Assembly (NCBI GenBank): GCA_963974485.1
Contig: CAXBBS010000001.1
Span: 310,001-374,000 of the forward strand
Reading direction: 5' to 3'
Source: JAALKW01 sp963974485
GTDB taxonomy: Bacteria > Pseudomonadota > Gammaproteobacteria > Legionellales > Legionellaceae
Length of the DNA stretch: 64,000 bases
How positions within the stretch are numbered: the first letter of the stretch is position 1; every line of letters begins with the position of its first letter. The notes below the pieces were generated by a model, which made no database searches, was not told the DNA's origin, and saw only the letters and a program-made list of their open reading frames with translations. The translations under genes were made by a program, and so were the position numbers. Positions 62,388 through 64,000 of this stretch are shown here, one piece after another.

Positions 62388-63348
62388 CGTTAAAAATAGC
62401 CCGCACAAAGTGTTCTGGCTCAAACAGACGCAAATCATCCACCCCTTCACCTACGCCGATGTAGCGAAAAGGGATCCCTAATTCATGAGCAATGGCAAAT
62501 AAAATACCACCTTTAGCTGTACCATCCAACTTGGTCATCGTGATGCCGGTTACCCCGAGCGCCTCGTTAAATTTTATTGCCTGACTTAAAGCATTCTGAC
62601 CAATTCCAGCGTCCAATACCAGCATTGTTTCATGCGGCGCATCTGGATCTATTTTTTGAAGCACACGTTTTATTTTTTTTAGCTCATCCATCAAATGATG
62701 TTGTGTTTGCAAACGCCCGGCTGTATCTGCAATAAGAACATCCATCCCGCGCGCTTTGGCTGCTTGAAACGCATCAAAAATAACCGATGCGCTATCCGCC
62801 CCCGTATGTTGTGCAATTACAGGGATGTCACTACGCGCACCCCAGACTTGTAACTGCTCAACCGCTGCAGCACGAAAGGTGTCGCCCGCCGCGAGCATCA
62901 CACGCTTGCCCATCTGCTGATATTGGCGTGCAAGCTTGCCCATGGTTGTGGTCTTTCCGGCACCGTTAATACCCACCATTAAAATAACAAGCGGCGAAGC
63001 GTTAGACATTTTCTGCATCAGCGTCGGAGCATCCGAAGATAAAAGCGTTACCATCTGTGCTTGTAGCATATCAAGCACGGCTTCACCGTCGCTCAGTTGG
63101 CGGCGCTCCAAACTTTCTGTTAGCTGCGCCAATATTGTCTCGGTTGTTTTAACACCGACATCAGCGGCAACCAACACATGTTCCAATTCCTCGAGCAACG
63201 CCGCATCAATTTCTTTTTTACCGTGCAACAAACGCCCAAGGGCACCACCCAAGCCTGCGCGTGTCTTACCTAGCCCCTGTTGAAAACGCGTCCAGACCCC
63301 TTGTTTTTCTGCCTTTTCGGCTTGATTTCGCTTAAACCACTTCTTCAT
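62365..63348 (-). CDS. ftsY: Signal recognition particle receptor FtsY
   Basis: 327 residues, a short FtsY. The acidic A domain found in E. coli is replaced by about 35 basic residues before the NG domain. G motifs: GINGAGKTTTMGKLA, DTAGRL, TKLDGTAKGG. It docks ribosome-SRP complexes at the inner membrane. It is the first gene of the ftsY-ftsE-ftsX set. Confidence 0.96.
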   Translation of the reverse strand: MKKWFKRNQAEKAEKQGVWTRFQQGLGKTRAGLGGALGRLLHGKKEIDAALLEELEHVLVAADVGVKTTETILAQLTESLERRQLSDGEAVLDMLQAQMVTLLSSDAPTLMQKMSNASPLVILMVGINGAGKTTTMGKLARQYQQMGKRVMLAAGDTFRAAAVEQLQVWGARSDIPVIAQHTGADSASVIFDAFQAAKARGMDVLIADTAGRLQTQHHLMDELKKIKRVLQKIDPDAPHETMLVLDAGIGQNALSQAIKFNEALGVTGITMTKLDGTAKGGILFAIAHELGIPFRYIGVGEGVDDLRLFEPEHFVRAIFNDDSVQTS

Positions 63349-63405
63349 ACGGTATACAAATCCAGTGAAATATGGAATTCTATCATTTTTACATTGAGAT
63401 GAGCC

Positions 63406-64000
63406 ATGCGCACTCGCTTTATTCTGCTATTGACATTTATCACGCACGTAGCCTTTGGGCAAGTGCAATCGTATACCCTCGATAACGGCCTCAAAGTTTT
63501 AGTCAAAGAAGACCATCGAGCACCGGTGGCCGTCACCATGATCTGGTATAACGTCGGCTCTGCTGATGAACCAGGCGGACTAACCGGCATTTCGCATGCG
63601 CTAGAGCACATTATGTTTAAAGGCACAACCAAATATCCGTTAGGGGTTTTCTCAAAGACAATCGCCGGCATCGGTGGACAAGAGAATGCCTTTACCAGCA
63701 CCGACTATACCGCTTATTTTGAAAAAATAGCGGCCGAGCACCTGCCCACAAGCTTAGCCTTGGAAGCCGATCGCATGCAACATCTCTTGCTCGATGAAAC
63801 CGAATTTAATAAAGAAATCAAAGTCATTCAAGAAGAACGGCGTATGCGAACCGACGATAACCCGCAAGCTTTAACGTTTGAGCGTTATCTTTCTGCTGCC
63901 CATCTCATATCACCGTATCATCATCCGGTGATCGGTTGGATGGATGATATCCAACACCTCAGTATTGCCGATCTAAAAACCTGGTACCAACGTTTTTATG
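63406..64000 (+). CDS. M16 family zinc peptidase (3' end cut off)
   Basis: 198 residues are visible; the frame is still open at the window end. From the ATG at 63406, a signal peptide (cleavage near VAFG) precedes the M16 N-terminal domain with the inverted zinc motif HALEH (His64, Glu67, His68) and the downstream Glu region (LEADRM). M16 peptidases such as pitrilysin-like enzymes are periplasmic. Divergent from ftsY, 57 bases between starts. Confidence 0.92.
   Translation, partial: MRTRFILLLTFITHVAFGQVQSYTLDNGLKVLVKEDHRAPVAVTMIWYNVGSADEPGGLTGISHALEHIMFKGTTKYPLGVFSKTIAGIGGQENAFTSTDYTAYFEKIAAEHLPTSLALEADRMQHLLLDETEFNKEIKVIQEERRMRTDDNPQALTFERYLSAAHLISPYHHPVIGWMDDIQHLSIADLKTWYQRFY

Overview
The window reads as chromosomal DNA of a gammaproteobacterium, most likely from or near the Legionellales (Legionella/Coxiella-like lineages). 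The support is gene content: the E. coli-type pepP-ubiH-ubiI cluster, a yeaG-yeaH-spoVR operon, ptsP next to rppH, the ftsYEX-rpoH block, PagP, and several large, poorly conserved membrane or toxin-like proteins of the kind that effector-secreting intracellular gammaproteobacteria carry. Genes are tightly packed with many 4-base ATGA overlaps. No rRNA, tRNA, CRISPR array, integrase or complete insertion sequence was seen. The lineage call is an inference.

Layout. 1-4456: prkA (5' end cut off), yeaH and spoVR stress operon. 4465-5967: orphan multi-spanning membrane protein with an acidic Ser/Asp tail. 6233-7333: secreted papain-like peptidase, convergent with and overlapping a three-gene operon (7283-10349) of ATP-grasp ligase, inactive transglutaminase/7TM protein and retropepsin-like protease. 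10551-17694: small cold-shock-domain gene, then a complete MoxR/Bat (aerotolerance-type) operon. 17784-20076: SPOR/beta-barrel protein and a six-repeat Cys-paired propeller-like protein. 20085-22040: engB, a MazF module and a di-haem cytochrome c. 22121-26497: orphan membrane protein, parC, DUF2089 and Yip1-like genes. 26574-27108: YafQ/DinJ module. 27249-31680: ubiI, ubiH, pepP and, divergently, coq7, all but pepP acting in ubiquinone synthesis; ubiX lies at 42713-43279. 31701-34743: phosphate permease, APC transporter and PagP. 34963-38716: an 838-residue membrane protein with a Gly-rich pentapeptide array, a DUF4254 protein and a small secreted protein.

38760-48341 holds rnr, rlmB, ygjP-like, ychJ, ubiX, metG, rnfB and glmU. 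Between rnfB and glmU sits an extra gene for a DUF4143-type ATPase with its own strong promoter and a perfect 18-bp palindrome over the -10 box. It is flanked by an imperfect 40-bp direct repeat made of the 3' end of rnfB, and what looks like the displaced rnfB terminator lies beyond it. This looks like a one-gene cassette that entered the last codons of rnfB. A second, broken DUF4143 gene lies at 48476-49391.

49398-64000: GtrA-like protein, asparaginase, rppH-ptsP-lgt-thyA-thiamine pyrophosphokinase run, a second SPOR/beta-barrel protein, a 509-residue protein with the ASDxxR...YxDxD signature of TcdA/TcdB-like glycosyltransferases, then rpoH, ftsX, ftsE, ftsY and the start of an M16 zinc peptidase. 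The most unusual items are the rnfB-targeting ATPase cassette, the candidate glycosyltransferase effector, the repeat-bearing orphan membrane proteins, and the Cys-paired propeller-like protein.
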